Positions 43,876-52,470 of a stretch of 54,980 nucleotides of DNA are shown here, in pieces; position 1 is the first letter of the stretch; every line of letters starts with the position of its first letter. Position numbers and translations under genes: made by a program. Source of the stretch: CAZJGG01 sp964545475 (GTDB lineage Bacteria; Bacillota; Clostridia; Lachnospirales; JAISER01); the NCBI GenBank assembly GCA_964545475.1, contig CAZJGG010000013.1, positions 1-54,980 of the forward strand, in the 5' to 3' direction. The notes below the pieces were generated by a model. It made no database searches. It saw only the letters and a program-made list of their open reading frames with translations, and was not told the origin of the DNA.

Positions 43876-45516
43876 TCAAATTATACAATTATTTACAGCA
43901 CTTATCAATGCCTTTATGGAAGATTTTGTTATGCTTCGGCTCATACCTGCGCCAAAATAATGTTTGCCGTCTTTATCCGTTATTTCAATATAAGTCATAG
44001 CTCGGGAGCTTGTGCCGTATTCAAGAGAGTGTTCGGAATAGTCCACTATTTCAAAGGTAATACCAAGCTCTTTTGTTAAGGCTTGTGAAAAGGCGCTTAA
44101 CAAACCGTTTCCAGTTCCCTCAATTTGCTTTTGCTCTCCATTAACAGATATTTCACCTGTAACGGAAATATCCCCGTTAGAATATTCTTTAAAGTTAACA
44201 AGGGCAATGCGGCTTTCTTTGTTAATATAAGTGTCGGCAAACAATTGGTAAATTTCTGCGGCTGAAAGCTCTTTACTAAGTTTATCGGAAACGTCTGTAA
44301 CTGCTTTGCCAAAATTGATAACCATTGGCTTAGGCACTTTAAGCCCGTAATTTTTCTCAATAATAAACGCAACACCGCTTTTGCCGGACTGGCTGTTAAT
44401 TCGGATAACCGGGTCGTATGTTCTGCCGATGTCCACAGGGTCAATAGGTAAATAAGGGACTTGCCAATACTTGCCTCCAAGTTTATTAAAGCCCTTTTTA
44501 ATAGCGTCCTGATGAGAGCCTGAAAAGGCAGTGAACACAAGTTCTCCGGCGTATGGATGCCGTGGGTGAACATATTGCCCTGTAGATTTTTCATAAATAT
44601 CCACTACTTCTTGAATCTTTGAAAAATCAATCCCCGGGTCAATACCGTGGCTGTAAATGTTAAGGGCGATTGTAAGTAAGTCGGCGTTTCCTGTTCTTTC
44701 GCCGTTGCCAAAAAGCGTGCCTTCAACTCTGTCTGCCCCTGCTAAAACCGCAAGCTCCGAAGAAGCAACCCCTGTTCCCCTGTCGTTATGAGTATGAACG
44801 GAAACAATAACATTTTCCCGGCAAATTAAACTGTTGCACATAAATTCAATTTGGTCTGCGTAAACATTTGGCGTATGCATTTCAACAGTCGATGGAAGGT
44901 TTATTATTACTTTTCGCTCCGGTGTTGGCTTCATTTCTTCTAAAACAGCGTTGCAAATATCCACTGCAAAATCCATTTCTGTGCCAGTAAAGCTTTCCGG
45001 GGAATATTCAAACAAAAAGTTTTCTTCTCCGTATTCTTTCGCTAACTCGACTAAAAGTTTTGCGCCGTCTACGGCTATTTTTTTGATTTCTTCTTTTTCC
45101 ATTCCAAAAACAACTTGTCTTTGAAGCGTTGAAGTTGAGTTATATAAATGTACTATACTTTTTTTAGCCCCTTTAAGAGCCTCAAAAGTTCTTCTTATAA
45201 TATGTTCTCTGGACTGGGTTAAAACCTGTATTGTAACGTCGTCGGGAATTAAGTCTTGCTCTATTAACAAACGTGCAAATTGATATTCCGTGTCTGAAGC
45301 CGCAGGAAAACCTATTTCGATTTCTTTAAAACCCATTTTAACAAGAAATCCAAAAAACTCAACTTTTTGTTCAAGTGTCATAGGCGTTTCTAACGCTTGA
45401 TTGCCGTCACGCAAATCTACGCTGCACCATATTGGTGATTTTGTAATTATTTTTCCGGGCCATGTGCGTTTTTCGTAGAAAAAGGCTGGATAAGGGCAAT
45501 ATTTTGTGTGCTGCAT
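43876..45516 (-). CDS. leuA: 2-isopropylmalate synthase (long form)
   Basis: LeuA condenses acetyl-CoA with 2-oxoisovalerate, the first committed step to leucine. The 546 residues and the N terminus CPYPAFFYEKRTWPGK place it in the long LeuA group. Catalytic motifs: VDLRDGNQALETPM, the metal site HTHNDRGTG, GERTGNADL and the C-terminal LeuA allosteric domain (about 430-546). A leucine T-box with specifier CTC lies directly upstream, so expression should rise when tRNA-Leu is uncharged. No other leu gene is next to it. Confidence 0.96.
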   Translation of the reverse strand: MQHTKYCPYPAFFYEKRTWPGKIITKSPIWCSVDLRDGNQALETPMTLEQKVEFFGFLVKMGFKEIEIGFPAASDTEYQFARLLIEQDLIPDDVTIQVLTQSREHIIRRTFEALKGAKKSIVHLYNSTSTLQRQVVFGMEKEEIKKIAVDGAKLLVELAKEYGEENFLFEYSPESFTGTEMDFAVDICNAVLEEMKPTPERKVIINLPSTVEMHTPNVYADQIEFMCNSLICRENVIVSVHTHNDRGTGVASSELAVLAGADRVEGTLFGNGERTGNADLLTIALNIYSHGIDPGIDFSKIQEVVDIYEKSTGQYVHPRHPYAGELVFTAFSGSHQDAIKKGFNKLGGKYWQVPYLPIDPVDIGRTYDPVIRINSQSGKSGVAFIIEKNYGLKVPKPMVINFGKAVTDVSDKLSKELSAAEIYQLFADTYINKESRIALVNFKEYSNGDISVTGEISVNGEQKQIEGTGNGLLSAFSQALTKELGITFEIVDYSEHSLEYGTSSRAMTYIEITDKDGKHYFGAGMSRSITKSSIKALISAVNNCII

Positions 45517-45549
45517 GATAATTCCTCCTGAAAAGTTTTATTGTATAAA

Positions 45550-45621
45550 AATAAAAAAGCCTTTCGTCTCTAATGTTTACTTTAAACCTAAGTTTAAAAT
45601 AAACATTAGAGACGAAAGGCT
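45550..45621 (-). terminator. T-box-controlled terminator of leuA
   Basis: A 22-bp perfect inverted repeat joins AGCCTTTCGTCTCTAATG (from 45558) with its complement ending at 45621, extended by TTTAAAC/GTTTAAA. It is followed on the minus strand by a T run. Confidence 0.92.
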
Positions 45622-45872
45622 GAAACTTCCGCGGTACCACTCTATTTTGTTCAAAAAGAACACACTCAAAAAGTTCTGGAAAACCAAAACCCCGTCATTA
45701 TATCGGCTGACACCCGTCTTAACCTACTTATATTTCTCTGGATAAATATAATCAAAAAATATGTTCAGCAAGCCACTCAAAGGTGAGTTCGGTTGTTTTC
45801 AAACGCTGTTTTCCACCGCCCAACAGCTCTCTGTGGTTATCCCACAACTTACTACTCCTTGTCCTAGTGTTA
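45622..45872 (-). promoter_or_regulatory. T-box leader, leucine specific
   Basis: Minus-strand T-box features in order: GGACAAGGAGTAGTAA at the base of stem I, the AGAGAGCTG motif, a specifier segment GAACTCACC with CTC (Leu) at 45787-45785, and the T-box GTGGTACCGCGGAAG (about 45640-45626) that binds the tRNA acceptor end. Uncharged tRNA-Leu would form the antiterminator. The specifier agrees with the downstream leuA. Confidence 0.93.
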
Positions 45873-45966
45873 AATATTTAATTCCTTAGAGCTTATCATA
45901 TTTATACCTAAAAGTCAATACGTATTCTGCACAAACATAATGCACAAAAAACACGTAAATTTTGCC

Positions 45967-45994
45967 TTGCATTTTTAACTCTTTCGTATATAAT
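45967..45994 (+). promoter_or_regulatory. Promoter of the 6S-like RNA
   Basis: TTGCAT (45967-45972), 16 bases, TATAAT (45989-45994). The predicted start, about 7 bases on, is exactly the first base of the closing stem at 46001. Confidence 0.7.
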
Positions 45995-46000
45995 ATTGTA

Positions 46001-46189
46001 AAGAGACTTCTTCCGAGAGCGCTTTAATATTATGTTTAGAGCCAACAGATTTTAAAGGGGATAATAGACCTCTTTGTTTAGAGTTGCATGCTGCAATTTA
46101 TTGCAGAGCGGGATACTCAAAGGGCTACAACCACGTTACCTTTTCGGTTTTAAAATTTGTTAATCCACGCCTCGGCAGTGTCTCTTTTT
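46001..46189 (+). ncRNA. 6S-like structured RNA
   Basis: A region of about 189 bases folds as one rod. AAGAGAC pairs with GTCTCTT (46001-46007/46180-46186). CCGAG-A-GCG pairs with CGC-CTCGG (46013-46021/46168-46175). A large lopsided bubble follows (46022-46043/46162-46167), then 13 pairs (46044-46056/46149-46161). Inner stems are 46070-46076/46118-46124 and CTGCAA-TTTA-TTGCAG. It ends in TTTTT. Size, closing stem, central bubble and own promoter fit bacterial 6S RNA, which traps RNA polymerase holoenzyme. The family is inferred from shape, not from a recognised sequence. It could instead be a leader of the RseC-like gene. Confidence 0.55.
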
Positions 46190-46209
46190 GTACGTATAGA
46201 GGTGAATTA

Positions 46210-46635
46210 ATGGCTGAAACAGGATTGGTATTAGAAAAAAAAGGAAGCAATTTAAAAATAAAAATGGAGCGCACAGAAGCTTGCGCCAAATGCCGGGCTT
46301 GTATTAACGGGCTTTTAGGCAAGGAAATGATTTTAAGCGCAAAAAATGAATGCAACGCCCAAGAAGGCGACACAGTAAGTGTTGAAATAAACGAAAACTC
46401 CGCTATAAACGCCGTTTTAATATTATACGGCATCCCTCTTATATTTTTACTGGTGGGTGTATTCTCTGGGTATAACATAGCCGTTTTGGCAGGTTACGGC
46501 GACATAAAAGAGTTTATGAGCGTTGGCTTTGCCGCCGTTTTTTTGTATATATCTTATTTACTTATAAAATATTTAGAAAAGCGCATAAATAAACATAAAT
46601 ACATGCCTGTCGCAACAAAAGTGATTGAGAGGTAA
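46210..46635 (+). CDS. RseC/MucC-family membrane protein
   Basis: This 141-residue protein has an N-terminal domain with a cysteine motif (ACAKCRACING, three Cys), then two membrane helices (about 73-95 and 103-122). This is the SoxR-reducing-system RseC layout. In many Clostridia such proteins sit by Rnf genes, but none is present here. The start at 46210 has GAGGTGA upstream; the frame is open further 5' through the structured RNA, which is rejected. mutS2 starts 4 bases after the stop. Confidence 0.88.
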   Translation: MAETGLVLEKKGSNLKIKMERTEACAKCRACINGLLGKEMILSAKNECNAQEGDTVSVEINENSAINAVLILYGIPLIFLLVGVFSGYNIAVLAGYGDIKEFMSVGFAAVFLYISYLLIKYLEKRINKHKYMPVATKVIER

Positions 46636-46639
46636 TTTT

Positions 46640-49039
46640 TTGAACGAAAAAACTTTTGCAACTTTAGAATTTAATAAAATAAAAAAAATACTTGAGGGTC
46701 ACGCAATTTCCGAAATGGGCAAGCAAAAATGCCAGGAACTTGTGCCCTCTCTTTTGCTTGAAGAAATAAATAATTGGCAGTCCGAAACATCTGAAGCCCA
46801 AAGCATGATTTATAAAAAAGGTTCTTTACCTTTAGGGGGCATTAAAAATATTGAATCTGCCGTTAAACACGCCCAAATGGGTGGCGTTTTAAACCTTGAG
46901 GAATTTGTTAACATTACGGATTTTTTTTATGTTTGCAGAAAAGTTAAAAATTATTCAATTAACGAAAGCAACACAAATAAAGAGCAGGAAAACTTAATGG
47001 ATAGTTTCCCTATTCTTTCGCCTATGTTTTCAGGGGTTGAGCTTATGGCATCTCTTGAAAAAGAAATCTCTAGGTGCGTTATATCAAGCACAGAAGTTTC
47101 CGACGATGCAAGCCCTGCTTTGGCAGAAATTAGGCGTTCAGTAAAAGTATCAAACTCCCGTATAAAGGAGCACTTAAATTCCGTAATTCATTCAGCAAGT
47201 TATAAAACTATGCTTCAAGACTTTGTTATCACAATGCGAAACGACAGATACTGCGTTTCCGTTAAATCAGAATACAGAAACTCATTTCCCGGCATGGTTC
47301 ACGACCAGTCCCAAACCGGGGCAACCCTTTTTATAGAGCCAATGAGCGTTGTAACTTTAAACAATAAAATAAAAGAGCTTATGGCACAGGAAAAAGTTGA
47401 AATTAACAAAATTTTGCAAAAACTTTCCGGGCTTGTGTCTGAAAATGGCGAACAACTTTTAATAAACAGCGAAATATTAACTTATCTTGACTTTGTTTTT
47501 GCAAAAGGCGAGCTTTCTATATCAATAAATGCAACTAAGCCTATTTTTAACGTAAAAGGCGAAATCAATATAAAAAAAGGCAGGCATCCGCTTTTAGACC
47601 CTAAAAAAGTTGTCCCTACAGACATTTACATTGGCAAGGATTATACAACTCTTTTAATAACAGGGCCAAACACCGGCGGAAAAACAGTAGCTCTTAAAAC
47701 TCTTGGGCTTTTTCAGCTTATGGGGCAGTCCGGGCTGCATATTCCGGCCTTTGACAATTCCTCGCTTTCAATATTTAATGATATTTTTGCAGATATTGGT
47801 GACGAACAGTCTATAGAGCAAAGCCTTTCAACTTTTTCAGCCCATATGACAAATATTGTCAGTATATTGGAAAAAGCGACGGAAAAATCTCTTGTACTTT
47901 TAGACGAGCTTGGCGCCGGAACAGACCCTACAGAGGGTGCGGCTCTTGCTATTGCAATTTTGCAGCATCTTCACAAAAAAGGCATTATTACAGCCGTTAC
48001 AACCCATTATTCGGAGCTTAAAGTATATGCTCTTTCTACAGACGGCGTGGAAAACGCAAGCTGTGAATTTGACGTAGCAACTTTGCGCCCAACTTATAAA
48101 TTGCTAATCGGAATTCCGGGAAAATCCAATGCTTTTGCCATATCAGAAAAGCTGGGGCTTTCAAAAGATATAATTTCCGCCGCAAAAGACGTTTTAAGCC
48201 ACGAAGACGCACGTTTTGAAGACGTTATAACGGATTTGGAGATAAGCCGAAAATCAGTGCTTATTGAACAGCAACGTGCGGAACAATATCGCCTTGAAGC
48301 GGAAAAAATGAAAAATGAGATGGAAACCCAAAAAGAAAAGCTTAACGCTCAACGGGACAAAATTTTACAAAAGGCTAAAGAAGAAGCTAGAGATTTAATG
48401 CAAAGCGTTAAAGACGAAGCGGATTTACTCAAAAAGCAAGTGGCTAAACAAATGAGGGAAAATTCCCAAAAAGAAGCGGAAGCCACAATGCAGCAAATGA
48501 GGGACAAGCTTTCCAAGCTATACGACGATGCTGATATTAAAATTACCCATAAATCAAGCTTTAAGCCTGCCCCAAAAAACCTTAAAAAGGGTGACAGAGT
48601 TTTTATCCATACTCTTAGCCAATCGGGTATTGTAACAACGCCGCCGGATCAAAACGGCGAGGTGCAAGTTTCTGCTGGCATTATGAAAGTTAAAGTTAAA
48701 TTAACTGATTTATCCCTTGACGACAGCGAAAAAACCGTTAAAATAAACGCTCCGGCTTTTTCTAAAAAACTTGCAGATTCTAAAAGTATGATTATTTCAC
48801 CCTCAATAGATTTAAGGGGAGAAATGATTTCAGAAGCTATTGAAAAAACAGATAAATATTTAGATGACGTTTCTCTTTCTGCCCTTTCCCAAGTAACAAT
48901 TATTCACGGAAAAGGCACAGGGGCTTTGCGTGCGGCAATTCAACAACATATGAAAAACCACCCTCATGTTAAAAGCTTTCGCCTTGGAACTTTTGGCGAG
49001 GGAGAAGCCGGGGTAACAATTGTAGAGCTTAAACATTAA
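46640..49039 (+). CDS. mutS2: MutS2 family ATPase-endonuclease (ribosome rescue)
   Basis: This 799-residue protein has a MutS-like core with P-loop ITGPNTGGKTVALKTLG (about residue 335), Walker B VLLDELGAGTDPTEGAAL and an ATPase signature. A long coiled coil (about 515-625), a KOW-like bridge and a C-terminal Smr domain (about 720-799; IDLRGEMISEAI and HGKGTGALR) follow. MutS2 lacks the mismatch-reading domain; in Bacillus it splits collided ribosomes. The start is TTG 46640, with GAGAGGT 6 bases upstream; a TTG at 46625 lies before that site. Confidence 0.95.
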   Translation: MNEKTFATLEFNKIKKILEGHAISEMGKQKCQELVPSLLLEEINNWQSETSEAQSMIYKKGSLPLGGIKNIESAVKHAQMGGVLNLEEFVNITDFFYVCRKVKNYSINESNTNKEQENLMDSFPILSPMFSGVELMASLEKEISRCVISSTEVSDDASPALAEIRRSVKVSNSRIKEHLNSVIHSASYKTMLQDFVITMRNDRYCVSVKSEYRNSFPGMVHDQSQTGATLFIEPMSVVTLNNKIKELMAQEKVEINKILQKLSGLVSENGEQLLINSEILTYLDFVFAKGELSISINATKPIFNVKGEINIKKGRHPLLDPKKVVPTDIYIGKDYTTLLITGPNTGGKTVALKTLGLFQLMGQSGLHIPAFDNSSLSIFNDIFADIGDEQSIEQSLSTFSAHMTNIVSILEKATEKSLVLLDELGAGTDPTEGAALAIAILQHLHKKGIITAVTTHYSELKVYALSTDGVENASCEFDVATLRPTYKLLIGIPGKSNAFAISEKLGLSKDIISAAKDVLSHEDARFEDVITDLEISRKSVLIEQQRAEQYRLEAEKMKNEMETQKEKLNAQRDKILQKAKEEARDLMQSVKDEADLLKKQVAKQMRENSQKEAEATMQQMRDKLSKLYDDADIKITHKSSFKPAPKNLKKGDRVFIHTLSQSGIVTTPPDQNGEVQVSAGIMKVKVKLTDLSLDDSEKTVKINAPAFSKKLADSKSMIISPSIDLRGEMISEAIEKTDKYLDDVSLSALSQVTIIHGKGTGALRAAIQQHMKNHPHVKSFRLGTFGEGEAGVTIVELKH

Positions 49040-49058
49040 TTAATTTGGAGATGAATAC

Positions 49059-49931
49059 ATGAAAATAGGAGTAATTGTAGATTGTTTAAAGCTTCCTCTT
49101 ATGGAAGGCATTAAAAAAACAAAAGAAATCGGGGCGGAGGGCATTCAAATTTATGCCGTTGACGGTTTTGTAACCCCGGATAATTTAAAAGGCGAAAAAA
49201 GAACAGACTTTTCAAAGTATATTAAAGATTGCGGTCTTGAAGTAAGCGCTCTATGCGGAGACTTCGGCGGACATGGTTTTCAAATTGAAGCGGACAACCC
49301 GCAAAAAATTGAAGCTTCTAAAAAAATACTTGATCTTGCTCTTGATTTTGGAAGCAATATAGTAACAACCCATTTTGGCATCATTCCTCATGATAAAAAT
49401 GACCCTATTTATAAAGCCATTTACAACGCAACATTAAGGCTTGAACAAGCCGGAAAAGAGCTTGGGGGTTATTTCGCCATTGAAACAGGCAGTGAAACAT
49501 CAAAAAACCTTAGCGAATTTTTACAAGAATTAAACTGCAAACATGTTGCCGTTAATTACGACCCGGCAAACCTTTTAATGGTTCACGGGGAAGACCCGGT
49601 TGCAGGGCTTGACAACGTTAATGGCAGAATTGTTCACACCCACGCAAAAGACGGCATTTTTAACAAAGCTATAGACCCTAAGTTGGTTTACGGTTATCCC
49701 GGATTTAAAGGCATGAGCCATGAAGATATTTCAGAAATGGTTTCCTCCGGGGAGTATTTTACCGAAACTGCTTTAGGAGATGGGAAAGTTGATTTCCCTA
49801 AATATATTAAAAAGCTTAAAGATATAGGCTATAATGGGTATTTAACAATAGAAAGAGAAGCAAAAGGTAACCCTGTGGAAGACATTGGAAAAGGCGTTGC
49901 ATTTTTAAAAAATATATTGTCCCAAATCTAA
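49059..49931 (+). CDS. Sugar phosphate isomerase/epimerase-like TIM barrel
   Basis: This 290-residue protein belongs to the xylose-isomerase-like (AP endonuclease 2) TIM-barrel group. Metal-site features include TTHFGIIPH, AIETGS, NYDPANLL, HTHAKDG and the closing LTIEREAKGNP. The substrate cannot be assigned. It follows mutS2 by 19 bases and precedes a strong terminator, so it may be transcribed with mutS2. Confidence 0.9.
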   Translation: MKIGVIVDCLKLPLMEGIKKTKEIGAEGIQIYAVDGFVTPDNLKGEKRTDFSKYIKDCGLEVSALCGDFGGHGFQIEADNPQKIEASKKILDLALDFGSNIVTTHFGIIPHDKNDPIYKAIYNATLRLEQAGKELGGYFAIETGSETSKNLSEFLQELNCKHVAVNYDPANLLMVHGEDPVAGLDNVNGRIVHTHAKDGIFNKAIDPKLVYGYPGFKGMSHEDISEMVSSGEYFTETALGDGKVDFPKYIKKLKDIGYNGYLTIEREAKGNPVEDIGKGVAFLKNILSQI

Positions 49932-49954
49932 TCTCATCAATAATAAAGTGTTAT

Positions 49955-50001
49955 AAAGCTGGGTAAAAATTGTTTAAGCACAATTTTACCCAGCTTTTTT
50001 T
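49955..50001 (+). terminator. Terminator after the TIM-barrel gene
   Basis: AAAGCTGGGTAAAA-A-TTG (49955-49972) pairs with CAATTTTACCCAGCTTT (49981-49997), with one bulged A, followed by TTTTTTT. Confidence 0.92.
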
Positions 50002-50053
50002 GCGCCTTGCTAATTTTATCATTATTTATTTTATGATATTCATAAAAAATATA

Positions 50054-50082
50054 TTGACATTCAAATGTTACTCACATATAAT
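50054..50082 (+). promoter_or_regulatory. Consensus promoter of the DUF2975 operon
   Basis: TTGACA (50054-50059), 17 bases, TATAAT (50077-50082). Both hexamers match consensus perfectly. The start codon is 55 bases downstream. Confidence 0.85.
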
Positions 50083-50136
50083 GGATAAAAGTAAGCACTG
50101 ATTAATTAAGTTAATCTGTTAGGAGGCGTAAATATT

Positions 50137-50592
50137 ATGTTTAAATTAGAAAGTTTATCAAAAGTGTTAAAAATTTGTTTGCAAATAACTTTTATAGTAG
50201 GGCTGTTTGTAACGGCTTTTCTTGGAGTTATTTTAAAGCGATATTTCGGATGGTATTTTTGGCATAACGAAAGGTACTACTGGGCTTGTTTAATACTTTT
50301 AACCCCATGTGGTCTGTGTTCGCTAAACATATTGTGGCAACTTGCAGGGCTTTTAAAAACAATACATCAAAAAAATCCATTTGTATTAAAAAACGTCAAA
50401 TACCTAAGCCGTATAGCCATAAGTTCATTTGTAATATCGGTAATGTTTTTTGTTTTAGTATTTGTTCAAGCCACAATGCTTACTTTTGCCATTGGTTATA
50501 TCTTCTTAATCGCAGGGTTTTTGTTTATTGTGTTGTCCGGGCTTTTTAAAAAGGCTGTGGAATACAAAAACGAAAACGACCTGACGATATAA
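50137..50592 (+). CDS. DUF2975-like membrane protein
   Basis: This 151-residue protein has four membrane helices (about 14-32, 48-68, 86-108, 112-132). The layout and the adjacent small XRE regulator fit the DUF2975 group. AGGAGGC lies upstream. It is the first gene of a three-gene unit. The function is unknown. Confidence 0.8.
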   Translation: MFKLESLSKVLKICLQITFIVGLFVTAFLGVILKRYFGWYFWHNERYYWACLILLTPCGLCSLNILWQLAGLLKTIHQKNPFVLKNVKYLSRIAISSFVISVMFFVLVFVQATMLTFAIGYIFLIAGFLFIVLSGLFKKAVEYKNENDLTI

Positions 50593-50605
50593 GGGGGCAT
50601 AACAT

Positions 50606-50848
50606 ATGATTGTTGTAAATCTCGATGTAATGATGGCCAAGCGAAAAATGAGCTTAAATGAGTTATCCGAAAAAACAGGTATTTCAACCACTAACTTATC
50701 AATTTTAAAAACCGGCAAAGCAAAAGCCATACGTTTTTCAACCCTAGAGCAGATTTGCAGAGTTTTAAACTGCCAGCCCGGTGATATTTTGGAATGGGAT
50801 TTGGAAATTAAAAAGGAGGATACTGATTATGGAACAGATACTGACTAA
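50606..50848 (+). CDS. Small XRE/Cro-type regulator (YozG-like)
   Basis: This 80-residue protein is almost wholly a helix-turn-helix: MAKRKMSLNELSEKTGIS, TTNLSILKTGKAKAIRFSTL, EQICRVLNCQPGDILEW. It is of the compact type that pairs with DUF2975 proteins and probably controls its own operon. It lies 13 bases after the DUF2975 gene and overlaps the next gene by 20 bases. Confidence 0.92.
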   Translation: MIVVNLDVMMAKRKMSLNELSEKTGISTTNLSILKTGKAKAIRFSTLEQICRVLNCQPGDILEWDLEIKKEDTDYGTDTD

Positions 50849-52364
50849 CGACATAGACAAAAATTCAATTGAAAAGAAAGATAGTATAAGCAGTAATTTA
50901 AGCAGAAAGGAAGCAATAATATTTTTAGTTTGCGGGGCAGTTCTATCATTTTTTTATTCCATATGTTTTAGCGGTATTGATGTTGTTCCCCAGCTTTCTT
51001 TCTCTGTTTTTTGCCCTATTGCGTTTTTAATATTAACGGCGGTTTTAAAATATATAGGCTTATTAAACAATAAAAAAGCGCTACTTCTCATTGTTCCTGT
51101 TTTAATTGTTTCAGTATTTAACAGTATTTTTAACTTAAATTTGTTTTCTTACAGCAACGTTCTTGTTATGCATGTGCTGTTTGCTGTTTTTGTATATACG
51201 GCAATTAATAAACAAAACCAGGATTTATTTAGCTTAAACGGTCTTATCATATTATTACGCACAATGGCAGGAAACTGGATAGTTATATTTAGTGCTTTTC
51301 ATATGCTATCATCTAAAAAACATAATGACAGTGGCTCTAAGACAGGCCGAAAAATTTTAATAGGTGTTTCGCTTGCCGTTCCTGTGCTTTTTTTAATCAT
51401 TCCACTGCTTATGTCCGCAGATATGGTTTTTGATAAGCTTGCGACTAATTTTATTTCTAATTTACTTATTATAGACAGAATTAACATACCTTTTTTACTA
51501 TCTGTTGCAATTGCTTGGATTTACGCTGCCGGGTATGTTTATCAAAGCAAAAAAATAGCTCAAGGCGTAAGCTCTATCGAATTCCCAAATATTAATGGAG
51601 ACAAAGTTATCTGTGCAACTTTTTTGATAATTGTAAACACAATATTTTTGCTCTTTACTTTAGTACAGGTGGCTTATCTCTTCACCGGAGGGCTTATGAC
51701 TTTGCCGGAAGGCATGGTTTATTCCCAATATGCAAGGGAAGGTTTTTTCCAGCTTCTTTTTGTTACAGTTATAAACTTTTCTGTAATAATTGTATTTATG
51801 TGTGTTTTAAAAGGCACGGCGGAAAGCAAGCTTCTTACCTTTTTAATGCTTATGCTTTGCGGCTTTACAGGAGTTCTAATTGCTTCTTCTTTTTATAGAA
51901 TGTATCTATATATTGATGTATTCGGGCACACAATACTAAGATTAAGTGTTTTAACTTTTCTTTTTATGGAAGTTGTGTTAATATGTATAACTGTACTGAA
52001 ATTATTAAATAACAAAATACCTTTTATAAAATGGTTTGTTATAACCTGTTTTGTATTTTATTTAGCAGTTAATTATTCAGGCAGCGATTATTTAGCAACA
52101 AAGCTTAATATTAATATGTTTCTCTCCGGTAAGATTGACTCTATTGATGTGCGCCCAATAGGGAAAGATGGATTGTCTCTGTTAAAGCCAATGTTTGAAA
52201 ATGAAAATTATATTTGCCAGGAGTACTTATTAACAAAAAAAGAAAAAGCAATTGCGACATTAAAAACCCAATCTTATGACGATATACGGCGAATTAATAC
52301 TAATGAAAATCAGTGGCAAAACTGGTCATACTTTGAACATACTCTTAAGTCCACAAAAAAGTAA
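50829..52364 (+). CDS. Polytopic membrane protein, DUF4173/DUF4153-type
   Basis: This 511-residue protein has roughly 12 hydrophobic helices spread from about residue 20 to 420. A mid-region YSQYAREGFFQLLFVTVINFSV fits the DUF4153/DUF4173 family (pattern YARxGFFELLxV). The C-terminal soluble part has a short acidic stretch and ends WQNWSYFEHTLKSTKK. The ATG at 50829 has AAGGAGG upstream inside the XRE gene. It is transcribed with DUF2975 and XRE. The function is unknown. Confidence 0.85.
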   Translation: MEQILTNDIDKNSIEKKDSISSNLSRKEAIIFLVCGAVLSFFYSICFSGIDVVPQLSFSVFCPIAFLILTAVLKYIGLLNNKKALLLIVPVLIVSVFNSIFNLNLFSYSNVLVMHVLFAVFVYTAINKQNQDLFSLNGLIILLRTMAGNWIVIFSAFHMLSSKKHNDSGSKTGRKILIGVSLAVPVLFLIIPLLMSADMVFDKLATNFISNLLIIDRINIPFLLSVAIAWIYAAGYVYQSKKIAQGVSSIEFPNINGDKVICATFLIIVNTIFLLFTLVQVAYLFTGGLMTLPEGMVYSQYAREGFFQLLFVTVINFSVIIVFMCVLKGTAESKLLTFLMLMLCGFTGVLIASSFYRMYLYIDVFGHTILRLSVLTFLFMEVVLICITVLKLLNNKIPFIKWFVITCFVFYLAVNYSGSDYLATKLNINMFLSGKIDSIDVRPIGKDGLSLLKPMFENENYICQEYLLTKKEKAIATLKTQSYDDIRRINTNENQWQNWSYFEHTLKSTKK

Positions 52365-52400
52365 ATGTGTAAAAGCCGTCTTTATTATAATGATAATAAG

Positions 52401-52429
52401 TTGAAAATTTTAACAATTTGTAGTATAAT
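52401..52429 (+). promoter_or_regulatory. Promoter of the cdaR-like gene
   Basis: TTGAAA (52401-52406), 17 bases, TATAAT (52424-52429), 42 bases before the ATG. Confidence 0.75.
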
Positions 52430-52470
52430 AGAGGCATAATAATTGTATTACAAAGTTAGGCGGGTTAAAA

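Noticed and set aside
44097..44594. 165-codon minus-strand ORF in another frame of leuA
   Set aside because: It lies wholly within leuA motifs, has no initiation site and a low-complexity product.
46084..46209. 5' extension of the RseC-like protein
   Set aside because: The extension overlaps the structured RNA, is not family-like, and a good ribosome site precedes ATG 46210.
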